The position numbers were made by a program, and so were the translations under genes. From Dasypus novemcinctus (Eukaryota; Chordata; Mammalia; Cingulata; Dasypodidae), in NCBI RefSeq assembly GCF_030445035.2, contig NC_080680.1:116276228-116340227 (forward strand): a stretch of 64,000 nucleotides of DNA, written 5' to 3'. How positions within the stretch are numbered: position 1 is the first letter of the stretch; each line of letters begins with the position of its first letter. Below the pieces are notes generated by a model that searched no databases, was not told the origin of the DNA, and saw nothing but the letters and a program-made list of their open reading frames with translations. Positions 12,392-24,482 of the stretch are shown here, piece after piece.

Positions 12392-12467
12392 CGCAAATAC
12401 AAGATACTTTAAATAAAAAGTTAAGTAATGTAACTTAACTTTTTATTTAAAGTATCTTGTATTTGCG
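12392..12467. repeat. Perfect inverted repeat, 35-bp arms, 6-nt loop
   Basis: The left arm is 12,392-12,426 (starts cgcaaatacaagatac), the loop is aatgta at 12,427-12,432, and the right arm is 12,433-12,467 (ends gtatcttgtatttgcg). The arms are exact reverse complements. They are AT-rich and resemble no element I know. The matching sequence of duplicate copy C stops aligning at about 12,389, just before the left arm, and resumes only near 13,668. Confidence 0.95.
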
Positions 12468-13026
12468 ATGTATGCTTTCTGGATTTTGTGACACATTTTA
12501 ATGTTAAAAGTTAAATTATTTTTTTTACATGCATGTAGTGTGACGTTTTTCCCACATCGGAATAATGATTATAAAAAGATGACATGTCACACAGGTTAAG
12601 TATGTTTTTCAATTGAAAAGCTACAGATTACCTACTTATTATTTCTCCCAAAAAACCACAAAGTGGTTCATAACAATATCTAGCCAACATATCCAAAGGT
12701 AAGTGGATTAAAAATACAAACACAAGTCTTCAGTTCCAATTAAGGGAGCTCTCTATACAGACTCATCAATACCAGTGGTACTCCTTGACTTTTAGAGAGC
12801 TGGAAGACATACTAAATAATTCCACTCAAAACATTTACCTCAAATAGCCTTTTTCCAGTTTCCCACTCATGAATAAATATAATACTTTGTTAATTCTATT
12901 TCAGAAAACTTTTTCCAAGTTGTTTTTATTTACAATGCCAACTCTCAAAAGGGCACTAAACTGAAGTTAACTGAACAGTAAACTAAGCAAAAACTGTTTT
13001 ACATAGAGAGGGAAAGCCGAAAATGC

Positions 13027-13365
13027 AACTTTTTTTTATATTCAGGTTTTTTTTCTCTTTATTTATTTTTTTTAATGTTACATTCAAAAAATATGAGGTC
13101 CCCATATACCCTCCACCCCCCTCACTCCACTCTTCCGCCCATAACAACAACCTCCTCCATCATCATGAGACATTCATTGCACTTGGTGAATACATCTCTG
13201 AGCACCACTGCACCTCATGGTCAATGGTCCACACCATAGCCCACACTCTCCCACAGTCCACCCAGTGGGCCATGGGAGGACATACAATGTCTGGTAACTG
13301 TCCCTGCAGCACCACCCAGACTACTCCAACCCCCCAAAGTGCCCCCACATCACATCTATAGAGAT
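13027..13365 (-). mobile_element. L1 3'-UTR fragment, 5'-truncated (minus)
   Basis: The terminal ~340 bases of the window's L1 family: T-rich tail, 'atatgaggtccccatatacc', C-rich segment, 'cacttggtgaatac', then the 'gtccctgcagcaccaccca' segment. Absent from duplicate copy C. The open frames on both strands here belong to the repeat. Confidence 0.8.
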
Positions 13366-14150
13366 CCCACAGTTCAGTTTTATTCAGAGCAAAGAAAAAG
13401 GAAACTTTTGCTCATAGTGGAAGAAACTTGGCCATAGGTTTGGAATCTGTACTCAAACTACACATGCAATGAGGACAATATTCTGCTAATACAATTGATT
13501 TGCTGCTGCATTTGTCTACTGTTTGTCTCATATTAACAGTTATAAAGAGAGCAGTGCAACTAGTATTTGGAACTTTTTACATAGCTCTGAGTTTTATATG
13601 AATTAATTAAAAAATTAACACTTTATGGTCAATAATTTGTCTCTGAAACTGAGATGGCACATTCACTCTCTTTTGTTTTTTCTTCTTAGTTGAAATATTT
13701 CTACTGTCTATTTTTAAATTCGATTCTAATTGGAGAATCTGCCAAGTTTGGTTTCTTGATTTCCAGTCCTTATCTGCTCTAGAGTTAAGTTACCATCTTC
13801 TATTACACAAGAAACTCAGAGGGAGAATGGCGAAAAGGGCTGTGCTGATATTCTCAATAACTCACATTAGCCCACATGAGGAATAACTTATGATTTTGGA
13901 CAACTTCATATCTGGTAGTATTTATGGAAAGATCAAATTTCACAGCCAGTCAGTGATTTCACAGCCACAACACTCTAAATATCTGAATCTTTGTGTCATG
14001 TCTCTGCTCAAAAACTTCATAGATTGTAAGAGTCACTGGGATGTGAGTTAAAGTCACAGGTTCTGAGCCCTTACCCCTGCTTAGTGCTTTCTACTAATGC
14101 GACACTTCCCCACCAAAAGCAATGGCCATTTTTCCACCACACTTTTGAGA

Positions 14151-15149
14151 CTTTGTGTACTCCAGAACTTTGTCACCACTCCTCTATAGAAATTCTCTTC
14201 TCTTAAAAGGTGGTACTGCTATCCGATTACCCCTCAACTTTGCTCAACTGATATAGTTTTTAATTTACCTCTATCCTGTCTTCTCTTCCACACATATCTA
14301 ATCATTTCCATACTTCCATGTCTGGCCTGAGTCTGAAATTCTTCCTGAATTATCCCTTGAATGGTTTATTGCTCATAAAATTCTTCTTTCCAGGAAAATT
14401 CATGATTTTCAGCCAAACTACACAATATAATTATGCTTATATTTTCAGCAAGAGATTCCCTACATCACTAACTGATTGTGAACATTGCCATGACAGTTAC
14501 CTTAGATTACTGGTTTCATTTTCTTCCTGTGCTTGGAATGTATGAGAGGGCTCAGACAGAATGCCAGGAATGTCCTAAAAATATTTTAGAGTCCAGCCTA
14601 AATAATCTTGCTTTTTAAAAAAAATGGTATTTTCAAGTATATATTTTTCTTAAGAGTATTTGATATCATGGCATAACTGGAGTTTACTGTAAAACACAAA
14701 AGAAGTATGTTCTTGTAATTAGCCATATACTAAGCCAATCTACATAGTGAGACAAAAGATAATCTCTCTGATTCAGAATATCTGGAGAGTCTGTCAACTA
14801 GGGGTAGATTGAAACCTTAACACTCGGTGTTATTTCTTGATCAAATTTGTCAACATCATCTGGTAGCTTATGAAATGCAGATTCTAAGGTCCTGCCCTAA
14901 ACACTAAAACAGAATCTGCACTTCAGTAAGATCATAAGACCACATTATTGTGAAATTTAAAGTTAGTGAAGCAGTGAACTAGACATGGCATCAAACTTCT
15001 GAGTTTCAAGCTCCAGTTGTTATTTACTAGTTCACTGGCTTTTGCTAAGTTTGTCTCTCAAGAATGAAAAAAATTCTGGCTAATATAGGAATGATTATTA
15101 GTAAAGCAGATCACATACATACCTAACATATTTAAACATTGTTTTTTTC
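14151..15149. other. Upstream spacer of the intact receptor
   Basis: No gene. From about 14,990 onward it aligns with 27,515 onward, upstream of the third receptor relic. It contains the MER5A-like trace listed separately. Confidence 0.5.
14855..14975. mobile_element. MER5A-like hAT-Charlie DNA transposon trace
   Basis: 'catcatctggtagcttatga' and 'aatgcagattct' followed by 'cagaatctgcacttcagtaa' has the layout of MER5A-class non-autonomous hAT elements. Orientation not assigned because the family is partly palindromic. Confidence 0.5.
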
Positions 15150-15855
15150 TCAGGTTGACTAAAGTAAAGTATGAAGATAAATTCTGAAGCTACAAAACAA
15201 AATAAGCAAAGATACTATTTAATGTTCTCTAAAGTTTCTCCATCATATCCAAGCAGAATTGGTTTATTAAGTGGTCTTGTCGTAAGAACAATCAAACAAG
15301 ATATTAAGAGTGGAGTTCAGTAAGAAATTAACAATGGACTTTGCCTTCTTTTGATTTTAAAATGTAGTGTGTGTGATTTAATTTATCATAGGTAAATATC
15401 TATAACATATACAATACAACCAACTGGAGTATAAACAAAAATAAAGTTCCTTTGAAATTTTGACCATGTAGGCTAAGTAAAGATCAAAATTCCTCCCTGT
15501 TGAGGTTAATTTGCCTTTGCCACCTCCTGCATCCTGGGCCTGATGAAATGAAGATGTATACTAGGAGGTCTGTAATCATCCATACTTTTCATAATCTTCA
15601 ACATAAAAGTGTCCTCAACAGTAGGAGAGGTTATTTCTGGATTTATGTCTGATCATAGATAGAGCATCACACATTAGCTACAGGGATAGGTACATCCAAT
15701 TCTCTCAGTTTCACTGTATTTTAATCATGTGCTTTATTGAAGGTTCTTACATGTCAGAATTTCAAACAAACACTACTTTATTCTGTGCTAAAAATGAATT
15801 GATTTCTCAGGCAATTTGTAACATTTGTTGCTTGGCACTGAATATATTTTAGATT
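15150..15855 (+). repeat. Promoter-proximal flank shared with the third receptor relic
   Basis: Aligns with 27,719-28,449: 'ctcaggtt', 'aaagatact', 'aatgttctc', 'ggt.cattaagt.gtcttgt'. The region just before the start reads 'gaatatattttag' (15,841-15,853), a plausible splice acceptor, as expected because most odorant receptor genes splice a 5' UTR exon to a single coding exon. Any upstream exon is not identifiable by eye. Confidence 0.65.
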
Positions 15856-16839
15856 ATGCTTTCCTCTGACATCCTGAAAGCAGATGACATGGATAATTAT
15901 AACCATACATTTGTGCCAGAATTTCTTCTTCTGGGTCTTTCTGGCCATCCAAAACTTGAAATCATTTACTTTGCTCTGATTCTAGTGATGTATCTAGTTA
16001 TTGTACTTGGCAACAGTGTCCTCATTATAGCCAGTATCTTTGATGTTCGTCTTCATACCCCCATGTACTTCTTCCTGGGAAACCTCTCTTTCCTGGATAT
16101 CTGCTATACATCTGCTTCAATTCCCTCAACATTGATCACCTTCATTTCAAAGAAAAGAAGCATTTCCTTCTATGGATGTGCAGTGCAGATGTTCCTTGTG
16201 TTTGCCATGGGGTCTACAGAGTGCTTCCTCCTTGGCATGATGGCTTTGGACCGCTATGTGGCCATCTGTAACCCTCTGAGATACTCCATCATCATGAGCA
16301 AGGTGGTGTATGTGCTGATGGCTTCCACATCATGGTTCTCTGGTGGAATCAACTCAGTTGTGCAAACAGCTCTTGCCATGCGGCTGCCATTTTGTGGGAA
16401 TGTTATCAATCATTTTGGATGTGAAATCTTAGCAGTCCTCAAGTTAGCTTGTACTGACATATCCCTGAATGTTATCACCATGCTGGTGTCCAATTTGGCC
16501 TTCCTGGTTCTTCCACTGCTGGCCATCTTCTTCTCCTATATTTTTATCCTCTACACAATCTTGAGAATGAAATCAGCCACAGGGAGGCGCAAGGCCTTTT
16601 CCACATGCTCTTCACATCTGACTGTGGTGATCATATTTTATGGTACCATTTTCTTTATGTATGCAAAGCCCGTGTCTCAAGACCAGCCTGGGGAAGACAA
16701 ATTTCAAACTTTAGACAAACTCATGTTCCTGTTTTATGGGGCAATGACCCCTATGTTGAATCCTATAATCTATAGCCTGAGGAACAAGGATGTAAAAGCT
16801 GCTGTGAAATATTTGTTGACCTGCAAATCTATCCAATAA
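15856..16839 (+). CDS. OR13C: Odorant receptor, OR13C3/OR13C4-like, intact
   Basis: Class II odorant receptor: a seven-helix G-protein-coupled receptor of the plasma membrane of olfactory neurons; ligand unknown. A single coding exon of 327 codons. Visible marks: N-glycosylation sequon NHT at residues 16-18; GN in helix 1 (52-53); LHTPMYFFL (66-74); conserved Cys 108 at the top of helix 3; [10 protein letters not shown] (129-138); loop-2 cysteines 180, 189 and 199; KAFSTCSSH (246-254); NPIIYSLRN (302-310). The ATG at 15,889 (residue 12, MDNYNHT) gives the usual receptor start and length of 316; the upstream ATG also stays open. Human OR13C3 and OR13C4 are the closest proteins I recall. Odd: loop 2 reads [10 protein letters not shown], one residue shorter than the usual Cys-to-Cys spacing. 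Neighbours are broken copies of itself. Confidence 0.95.
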   Translation: MLSSDILKADDMDNYNHTFVPEFLLLGLSGHPKLEIIYFALILVMYLVIVLGNSVLIIASIFDVRLHTPMYFFLGNLSFLDICYTSASIPSTLITFISKKRSISFYGCAVQMFLVFAMGSTECFLLGMMALDRYVAICNPLRYSIIMSKVVYVLMASTSWFSGGINSVVQTALAMRLPFCGNVINHFGCEILAVLKLACTDISLNVITMLVSNLAFLVLPLLAIFFSYIFILYTILRMKSATGRRKAFSTCSSHLTVVIIFYGTIFFMYAKPVSQDQPGEDKFQTLDKLMFLFYGAMTPMLNPIIYSLRNKDVKAAVKYLLTCKSIQ

Positions 16840-17056
16840 GATAAATGGTAAATGTCAACTTTGTGTAATTTTCAGATAGATGGCTTTATTAGCCAAATCA
16901 TTGTGTACTCTGCTTGGAGAAAACCACAGGTGGAAAGATGTATTTTTTTCTTTGCCTACACTAGTCTTGTTTACTGAGGACTGTATTGTGCTAGCAACTT
17001 TATTGTTATTGTATTTATTATCTTGTGTTAGAGAAATTTGTAACATCGATATAAAA

Positions 17057-17062
17057 AATAAA
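17057..17062 (+). terminator. Candidate polyadenylation signal AATAAA
   Basis: The first AATAAA downstream of the receptor stop, about 220 bases into the 3' flank. It fits a short 3' UTR. No transcript evidence is available. Confidence 0.35.
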
Positions 17063-17329
17063 ATAAGACAAAAAAGAGAACTGATGATTCAGAAGTCAGA
17101 TGGAGGTATTTCTATCAATATTAACTCAACCAGTTTCATCTAGGGAATTCTATAATATTGATTATATATATAAATATATCTCATGACACCCTGGGGAGCC
17201 TTGTCTAATACAAAATGTGAAATGCATTTTGTGGGAAGTTACTTTGAGACTGTAAATAACCTCTGTAACAATGAACAGTCACCCACCAGTTTTGGCATGG
17301 ATTGATGTTTCTCACCTTAATCAATTTTT

Positions 17330-17946
17330 TTTTTTTTTTTTGGAAGTTCTTTCTTTTTTTTTTTTTTTTTTTAATTTTTTTATTTTTTATTGACTTTGTA
17401 ATAATATTACATTAAAAATATATATGTGAGGTCCCATTCAACCCCACCCCCCCACCCCCCCTCTCCCCCCCCCCAACAACACTCGTTCCCATCATCATGA
17501 CACATCCATTGGATTTGGTAAGTACATCTTTGGGCACCTCTGCACCTCATATACATTGGTTCACATCATGGCCCATACTCTCCTCTATTCCATCATGTAG
17601 GCCCTGTGAGGATTTACAATGTCCGGTGATTACCTCTGAAGCACCATCCAGGGCAGCTCCATGTCCCGAAGACGCCTCCACCTCTCATCTCTTCCTGCCT
17701 TTCCCCATACCCTTCGTCCATTATGTCCACTTTTCCCAATCCAATGCCACCTCTTCTATGTGGACACTGGATTGGTTGTGTCCATTGCACCTTTATGTCA
17801 AGAGGAGGTTCAGATTCCACCTGGATGCTGGATGCAATCCTCCCATTTTCAGTTGTAATCACTCTAGGCTCCATGGTGTGGTGGTTGTCCTTCTTCACCT
17901 CCATCTTAGCTGAGTGTGGTAAGTCCAATAAATCAGATTGTAGGTG
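17330..17946 (-). mobile_element. Young 5'-truncated L1 insertion with target-site duplication
   Basis: A minus-strand copy of the L1 3' UTR flanked by exact 16-bp repeats, accttaatcaattttt, at 17,314-17,329 and 17,947-17,962. The tail consists of two long A-runs (T on +) separated by a 12-base non-A insert, ggaagttctttc at 17,342-17,353. An exact duplication and a long tail suggest one of the youngest insertions in the window. The frames inside belong to the repeat. Confidence 0.93.
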
Positions 17947-17962
17947 ACCTTAATCAATTTTT

Positions 17963-18744
17963 GTTATTGTTCCAGCTCAACTCCTAAAGGGCATGAGTTG
18001 GGGCAGCCCTGTGACTGAAAAATGTACCTGGCAATAAGTCAGACATGAACTTTATTTGGACTTACAAATAGGAGAAAGTCTCCAGAGCCAACAGTCTGGT
18101 GAATGAGGATAGTGCTATGCAAAGAGAAGGGCAAATGAGGGGTAATATGAAGGGTTTCAGAAGAAGGACGGTCCATAGGGTATGAGAACAGAATTTATCT
18201 TAGGGTCCCGCAAGCACACATGGGGTCTGGAGATGTTGTCACAGGAATGAAGTTTTACTGCTCTGAGGTGATTATGGATTATGATACCATTTATACATCA
18301 TTTCCCCTCTGGAGAGGGTTGTTAACCTTTATTTTAACTTACGTCTAAGTCATGAACTAAGTCTAAGTTAGGGGGAGCCCAGGCCCTGGGTCCCAACAGT
18401 TACCATGCTGCTATATGTTATTTCTAATTGCATTGTTCCTTCCTCAATTATCCATGACCATTCTTTTCTAAGGAAGAACTTTCCTTTATTCTTTACTTTT
18501 TATTCATCCATTAATTCATTTAAGTCAATTTTGACCCAAGGGCTCTCATTTTAGTCAAAATGGGTTACACCACATGTTTATGATTAGGTTTTATAATTAA
18601 AATTTATTTTTATATCAATGTTACAAGTTACTCATTAACACAAGATGATAACTTCAATACAATAAATCTGCTTTAATTAGCAGTTATGCTCCCCCATTAT
18701 TTTTTTCTTTCCTCAGTCTTGAGGGATTTGGTATGATGTCCACT
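17963..18744. other. Unassigned, repeat-like, no gene
   Basis: Moderate GC patches around 18,000-18,400 look like an old LTR in composition, but I cannot assign a family. No open frame of note. Confidence 0.35.
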
Positions 18745-19556
18745 CTGTTTCAGGCTGAGAAGGGACATAGATGTGATCTCTTTTCACAAGCCTTTCCTGT
18801 TACTTTACCAGAATTGTAGTTGGTGCTGGGGTTTAAGATATATCTACAGGATCTGAATCTCGGGACTGACCATATGATAGCCAGGCCCTGAGTCTCAACA
18901 GACTTCAGCTCCTACACTCTGGTTTATTGGACTTACCCCACTCAGCTAACATGGAGTTGAAGAATGTCAACCACCACACCATGGAGCCAAGAGTGCCTAC
19001 AACTGAAAGCGGGAGGATTGCATCCAGCATCCATGTGGAATCTAAGCCCCCTCTTGACATAGATGTGGAATGGACACAACCAATCCAAGGTCCACAGGAT
19101 GGAGAAATAGAATATGGATTAGAGTGGACTTACTGATATTCTATTCATGAACTATTGTGGTTAGTAATTGAAGAAAATGTGGCATTGGTGTGGAGAAAGT
19201 GGCCATGGTGGCTGCTGGGTGTGGGGAATGGGAGGAAGAGATGAGATGTGGAGGCGTTTTCGGGACTTGGAGTTGTCCTGGGTGGTGCTGCAGGGACAAT
19301 TACTGGACATTGTAGGTCCTCCCATGGCCCGCTGGATGGAACATGGGAGAGTGTGGGCTATGATGTGGACCATTGACCATGAGGTGAAGTGATGCTCAGA
19401 GATGTATTCACCAAATGCAATGAATGTCTCATGATGATGGAGAATGTCGCTATGGGGAGAGTAGTGGGGTGAGGGGGATGGGGGGTACATGGGGACCTCA
19501 TTTTTTTTTAATGTAATAGTTAAAAAATGAATTAAATAAAAATAAATAAATAAATA
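18745..19556 (+). mobile_element. 5'-truncated L1 3' UTR copy
   Basis: Same family as 36,884 and 43,766: 'gatgtgatctcttttcacaa', 'taccccactcagctaacat', 'tggagccaagagtgcctaca', the G-rich 'gtggggtgagggggatgggg' segment, then an AAAT-rich tail to 19,556. It starts further 3' than those copies. Confidence 0.85.
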
Positions 19557-22304
19557 AAAGCACTTGAAAAAATAAAACCAGGAGCTGGGTCTTTGAGAAG
19601 ATCAATAAAATTGACAAACCCTTAATTAGACTAACAAAGGAAAAAAGATGATACAAATGCACAAAATAAGAAATGAGAAAGGAGATACCATCACTGACCC
19701 CACAGAAATAAAGACTATTATAAGAGGATACTTTGAAAAACTATATTCCAACAAGAAGGACATTTTAGAGGAAATGGACAAATTCCTAGAAATACATAAG
19801 CAACCTATTGATGAAAGAAGAAATTGATCATCTAAACAAACCAATCAGAAGTAAAGAGAATCAGTCATTAAAAACCTCCCAACTAAGAAAAGCCCTGGGC
19901 CAGATGGCTTCACAGGTGAGTTCTACCAAACATTCCTGAAAGAACTAACACCAATCTTAAACTCTTTGAAAAAATCAAAACAGAAGGAACGTTACCACAC
20001 TCATTCTATGATGCCAACATTACCCTAGTGTCAAAGCCAAAGACACCACAAGAAAGGAAAATGACAGACCAAGCTCTCTAATGAATATAGACATGAAAAT
20101 CCTCAATAAAATACTTGCTAATCATATTCAACAACACATTAAGTGAATTATACACCATGACCAAATGGGATTCATTTCTGGTATGCAACGATGGTTCAAC
20201 GTAAGAAAATCAATTAATGTAATACACCATATAAACAGATTGAAGGAAAAAAATCACATGATCATATCTATAATGCAGAAAAAGCATTTGACAAAATACA
20301 TAACCCTTTCTTGATAAAAACACTGCAAAGGATAGGAATAGATGGAAACTTTCTGAACACGATAAAGGGTATATTTGAAAAACCCACAGCTAACATCATT
20401 TACAATGGTGAAATCCTAAAATCTTTCCCTCTAAGAGCCAGCACAAGACAAGGATGCCCACTATCACCCCTTCAATTTAACATTGTTAGAAGTACTTGCT
20501 CATGCACTGAGGCAAGTACCAGGCATAAAAGGCATCCAAATTGGAAAGGAAGCAGTGAAAATTTCACTATTTGCAGATGACACTATCTTCTACATAGAAA
20601 ACCCTAAGAAGTCTACAACAAAACTTCTAGAATTTATAAATGAGTTCAGTAAAGTCACAGGTTATAAGATCAATGCACAAAAATCAGTAGCATTTCTGTA
20701 CACCAATAATGAGCAATCTCAGGAGGAAATCAAGAAACAATAACATTTACAATAGTAAATAAAAATATCAAATATCTAGGAATAAACTTAACTAAAGATG
20801 TAAAAGACTTATACAAAGAAAACTACACAACACTGTTCAAGGAAATCAAAAAAGACCTAAATAAATGGAAGATATTCCCTGTTCATGAATAGGAAGACTA
20901 AATATTATTAAGATTCCTATCCTACCAAAACTGACCTACAGATTCAATGCAATCCTAATAAAAACCAACACAGCATTCTTCAATGAACTAGAAAAACTAA
21001 CTATGAAATTTATTTGGAAAAGAAAAAGGCCCTGAATAGCCAAAGACATATTGAAAAAGAAAAATGAAATTGGAGGAATCACACTACCTGACTTCAAAAC
21101 ATACTACAAAGCTACAGTAGTGAAAAACTGGCAAGGTATTGGCACAAGGATAGACATACTGACCAATGGAAGTGAATTGAGAGTTCTGATATAGATCCTC
21201 ATATATACAATCATATGATATTCAACAAGGCCATCAAACCCACTCAACTGGGAAAGAATGGCCTCTTCAACAAATGGTGCCTGGAGAACTGGATATCCAT
21301 ATGTAAAAGAATGAAAGAGGATTACCAACTCACATCTTATACAAAAATCAGGTCAAGATGGATAAAAAACCTAAATATAAGAGCCAAGACCATAAAGACC
21401 TTGGAAAGCAATGTGTGGAAGCATCTAAAGGATCTTGTAATAGGAAATGGCTTCATGAACTTCACACCAAAAGCACGAGAAGCAAAAGAACAAATAGATA
21501 AATGGGACTTCCTCAAAATTAAAACCTTTTGCACCTCAAAGGTGTTTGTCAAGAAAGTGAAAGAGAGCCTACACAATGGGAGAAAATATGTGGTTACCAT
21601 ATATCTGATAGGAGACTTATATCCTGCATATGTAAAGAACTCCTGTATGTGAAACATAAAAAGAGAAACAACCCTTTTTAAAAATGGGAAAAAGATTTGA
21701 ACAGACACTTCTCCAAAGAAGAAATACAAATAGCCAAAAAGCACATGAAAAAATGCTCATAATCACTAGCTATTAGGGAAATGCAAATCGAAATTACAAT
21801 GAGATACCATCTTACTCCCATTAGACTGGCAACTATCAAAAAAAACCCCAAAGACTACAAGTGCTGGAGATGTTGTGGAGCAATGGGAACACTCATCCAC
21901 TGCTGATGGGAATGCAGAAGGATCCAGCCATTCTGGAGGATGGTTTGGGGGTTTCTCAAAAAATTAGCTATAGATTTGCTGTATAACCCAGCAATTCCAC
22001 TGCTGGGTATATACCCAGTAGAACTAAAAACAAGGACACAAACCGATATATGCACACTAATGTTCATAGCACTATTCAGTATTGCCAAAAGTTGGAATCA
22101 ACCCAAATGCCCATCAACAGATGAATGGATAAATAAAATGTGGTATATATATATATACAGTGGAATATTACTCAGCTACAAGAAGGAATACAGTGCAAAC
22201 ACATATGATCTTCATATGAAACACATATGAATCTTGAGGACCTTATGTTGAGTGAAGCAACCAAGGCATTGAAGGACAAATACTACATGACTTCTCTGAT
22301 ATGA
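19557..22304 (+). pseudogene. L1 ORF2 remnant (reverse transcriptase)
   Basis: Recognisable ORF2 pieces in shifting frames: SWVFEKINKID-type text at the start; the reverse-transcriptase core around 20,311-20,740 with RQGCPLSPL and the catalytic FADD at 20,570-20,581; KFIWKRKRP-type text near 21,010; [15 protein letters not shown]-like text at about 21,280-21,320; and the C-terminal DEWINKMWYIY (about 22,120) and KYYMTSLI at the end. It is frameshifted and carries stops, so it encodes no working enzyme. Confidence 0.88.
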
Positions 22305-24482
22305 AATAAGTGAACCAAGCTGTCTCAGAGAGCTAGAGACTGGATGATAGGCTTAAAGGATATTCAGGGGGAGAGAAAGATTGTGAGCTGATACCTACAT
22401 GGGTGAAATCTATGATAAGCTGGAGGTAAGTGTTTGTACAGGGAAGGGATAAAATGGGGGCATAGGGATATCTTTCGGTGGGGCTTTGTGGGCTTGAGGG
22501 GGGCTAGGGATGGAAGGATGGGTCAGATGGCCCAAGAAATTGGGGGGAGGGTGGGGGGAACATTTGAACATAGGAGATGGTCAGGTATGTGGTTGAAAGT
22601 ATAATGTTGAGAAAACTCTTTAGAAAATATAATAAGGAAAGTTACCTGTTTAAGATGCTTAAGGGGGGGCATCTGACACAGGGCAGGCTTCTAGGTAGTG
22701 TGTGAGTGCTCATTTTGTCATAGTGGGTTATATCATTGGGTGGAGACCCATACAATAAGAGCGAAGGTATACCCACATCCTGGGGAGGACTGATGTTCTC
22801 AAACAGAAGGCATTGTATCTCTTGAGAGAATTCGTGGCTCCCAATGGGTTATGGCAGTCAAGTATGTCAAGTCCTCAACAATGTTGCCAGTATTTCTGAA
22901 TATAGTCCTTCAAGTAATGAATATTGATTGTCACAGTGGGCCCCGAGGGGAGGGGGAAAAAGGTATTGAATAGATGGAATCAGTGTAATTGTGGGGCAAT
23001 GGAAGTGTTCCACAAGATCATGCAATGATGGATATAGAACATGTTAAATTACACCAAAAATGTATAAAAGTCTATAGGCTAAAATGTAAACCATAATAGA
23101 AAACTCAAGATAACTAAAAATTTAGAAAATTGTATTATTTAAAATATAAACCATAATGTAAACCCAAATGGAACCAAGTTTGAAACCTATTATTTCTATA
23201 TCTGTACATCAGCTGCAGTATATATAATATGAACATGTAACAAGATCATTGCTGGGGAAGGGACAACGTGTTTGAAGTTGGATATGTGGGAGTACCATAT
23301 ATTGTATATGTGAATTACTGTGATCTAAAAGTTTTGTAAAGACAAGCAATACTTAGAAAAAAAAAGAAAGGATGTAGACTCTGGAAGAAATAGAAGAAAT
23401 TGCCTTGCCACTGTACAGACAGGGCAATTCCTGTAGCAGTGATGAAAGTCAAAATGTCAAAAACAAAACTTTTTCATTTTTTGATATCCCAATTTATTTT
23501 TATTTTATTTAATTTTTCTAAGTAAGTATGTATTCTATATCTAACCTTTGAACCTATCACTATATTCCATTTTACTATTAATGGAATTGGCAATATATTC
23601 AATTTCATTTTTGAAGAAGTTTTGGACCACAGAGAGGTTCAAGTATGGTAGGGGAGAAACACTGGTGTGGGGTGTTACTGATGGGGGCCACATGGTTGGG
23701 AGGGAATTCTCCAGGGCATGTATACAGGGTACATAAAAATGTTTGGATATTTTCATAGTGGTTACAGTTAAAAACAACAACTGAGGGAGTGCTGAGTTCC
23801 TAGCCAGGAGAGCTTTAACACATTCCCCAATGGAACAGCAACAATCTCCCAAGTGCAATGACAAAGACAAAAAAAGAAGAATGGTCTAATAATGAGCCCT
23901 TGATGCTGATGACTATGTTTATGAGCCTGTGCACCTGAAATATGAACTAGGTCTAGAGCTGCAGGGTGCCTAAGAGTTACCTCCTGAGAACCTCCAACTT
24001 ACTCAAATGTGGCCACTCTCTAAGCCAAACTCAGCTTGTAAATGCATTACTGTCCCCCCAGCGTGGGACATGACTCCCAGGGATGAGCCTCCCTGGCACC
24101 GAGGGACTACTACAAAGCACCAGCTGATGATGTAACTATAAAAATACCTTGAATAAAAGGGTCAACTCAGACCAGCAGAATATCTCAGCTTACGTGTAAT
24201 ATCAGGTGTTAAAAATGCTTTTTGACCTTGAATAAAAGGGGGAAATGGAAAGGACAAGTGAGTATATATGGCTATGCATCTCCAAAAAAGAGTTGGTAGG
24301 TCGTCAGAGGGGTTGTGCTAATGCATGCCTCAGCAGGGTCCCAGAGACAGCTAAAGTAGTACAACTCCAAATACTGGTTCTATAGACATGGCAGATGGCT
24401 CTGGAGTTCAGTGTCATGTCAGTTGGCCCTACTTTGGAGTTTGTGTTCGTGAGGGTGATGGAGTTGGACTCAGATGTGACCT

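Larger units (their letters stand above)
8655..14150 (+). repeat. Segmental duplication block, copy A
   Basis: Aligns in the same order with 51,670-55,893. Anchors: 9,091 with 52,123 (aaaaatgttgc); 9,195 with 52,218; 10,138 with 52,740; 10,490 with 53,490; 10,770 with 53,790 (ccacacatctct.actccaa, then aactttaaattgct); 11,880 with 54,840; 12,090 with 55,060; 12,240 with 55,205; 13,690 with 55,455; 14,090 with 55,840. Identity looks moderate with many indels, so the duplication is old. L1 pieces at 9,803 and 13,027 are in copy A only, and the SINE at 53,022 is in the other copy only. The intact receptor lies 1.7 kb downstream of the block end. Confidence 0.85.

Noticed and set aside
12392-12467. 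MADE1-type mariner MITE
   Set aside because: Length and symmetry fit, but the sequence does not resemble MADE1 ends and no TA target duplication is evident.
17497-17947. Several overlapping frames up to 138 codons on both strands
   Set aside because: They lie within the L1 insertion bounded by the 16-bp duplication. Similar frames appear in the other copies of this repeat.
21337-21744. 135-codon minus-strand frame
   Set aside because: It is the antisense of L1 ORF2. The same L1 text in the other element gives a similar shadow at 59,457-59,672.
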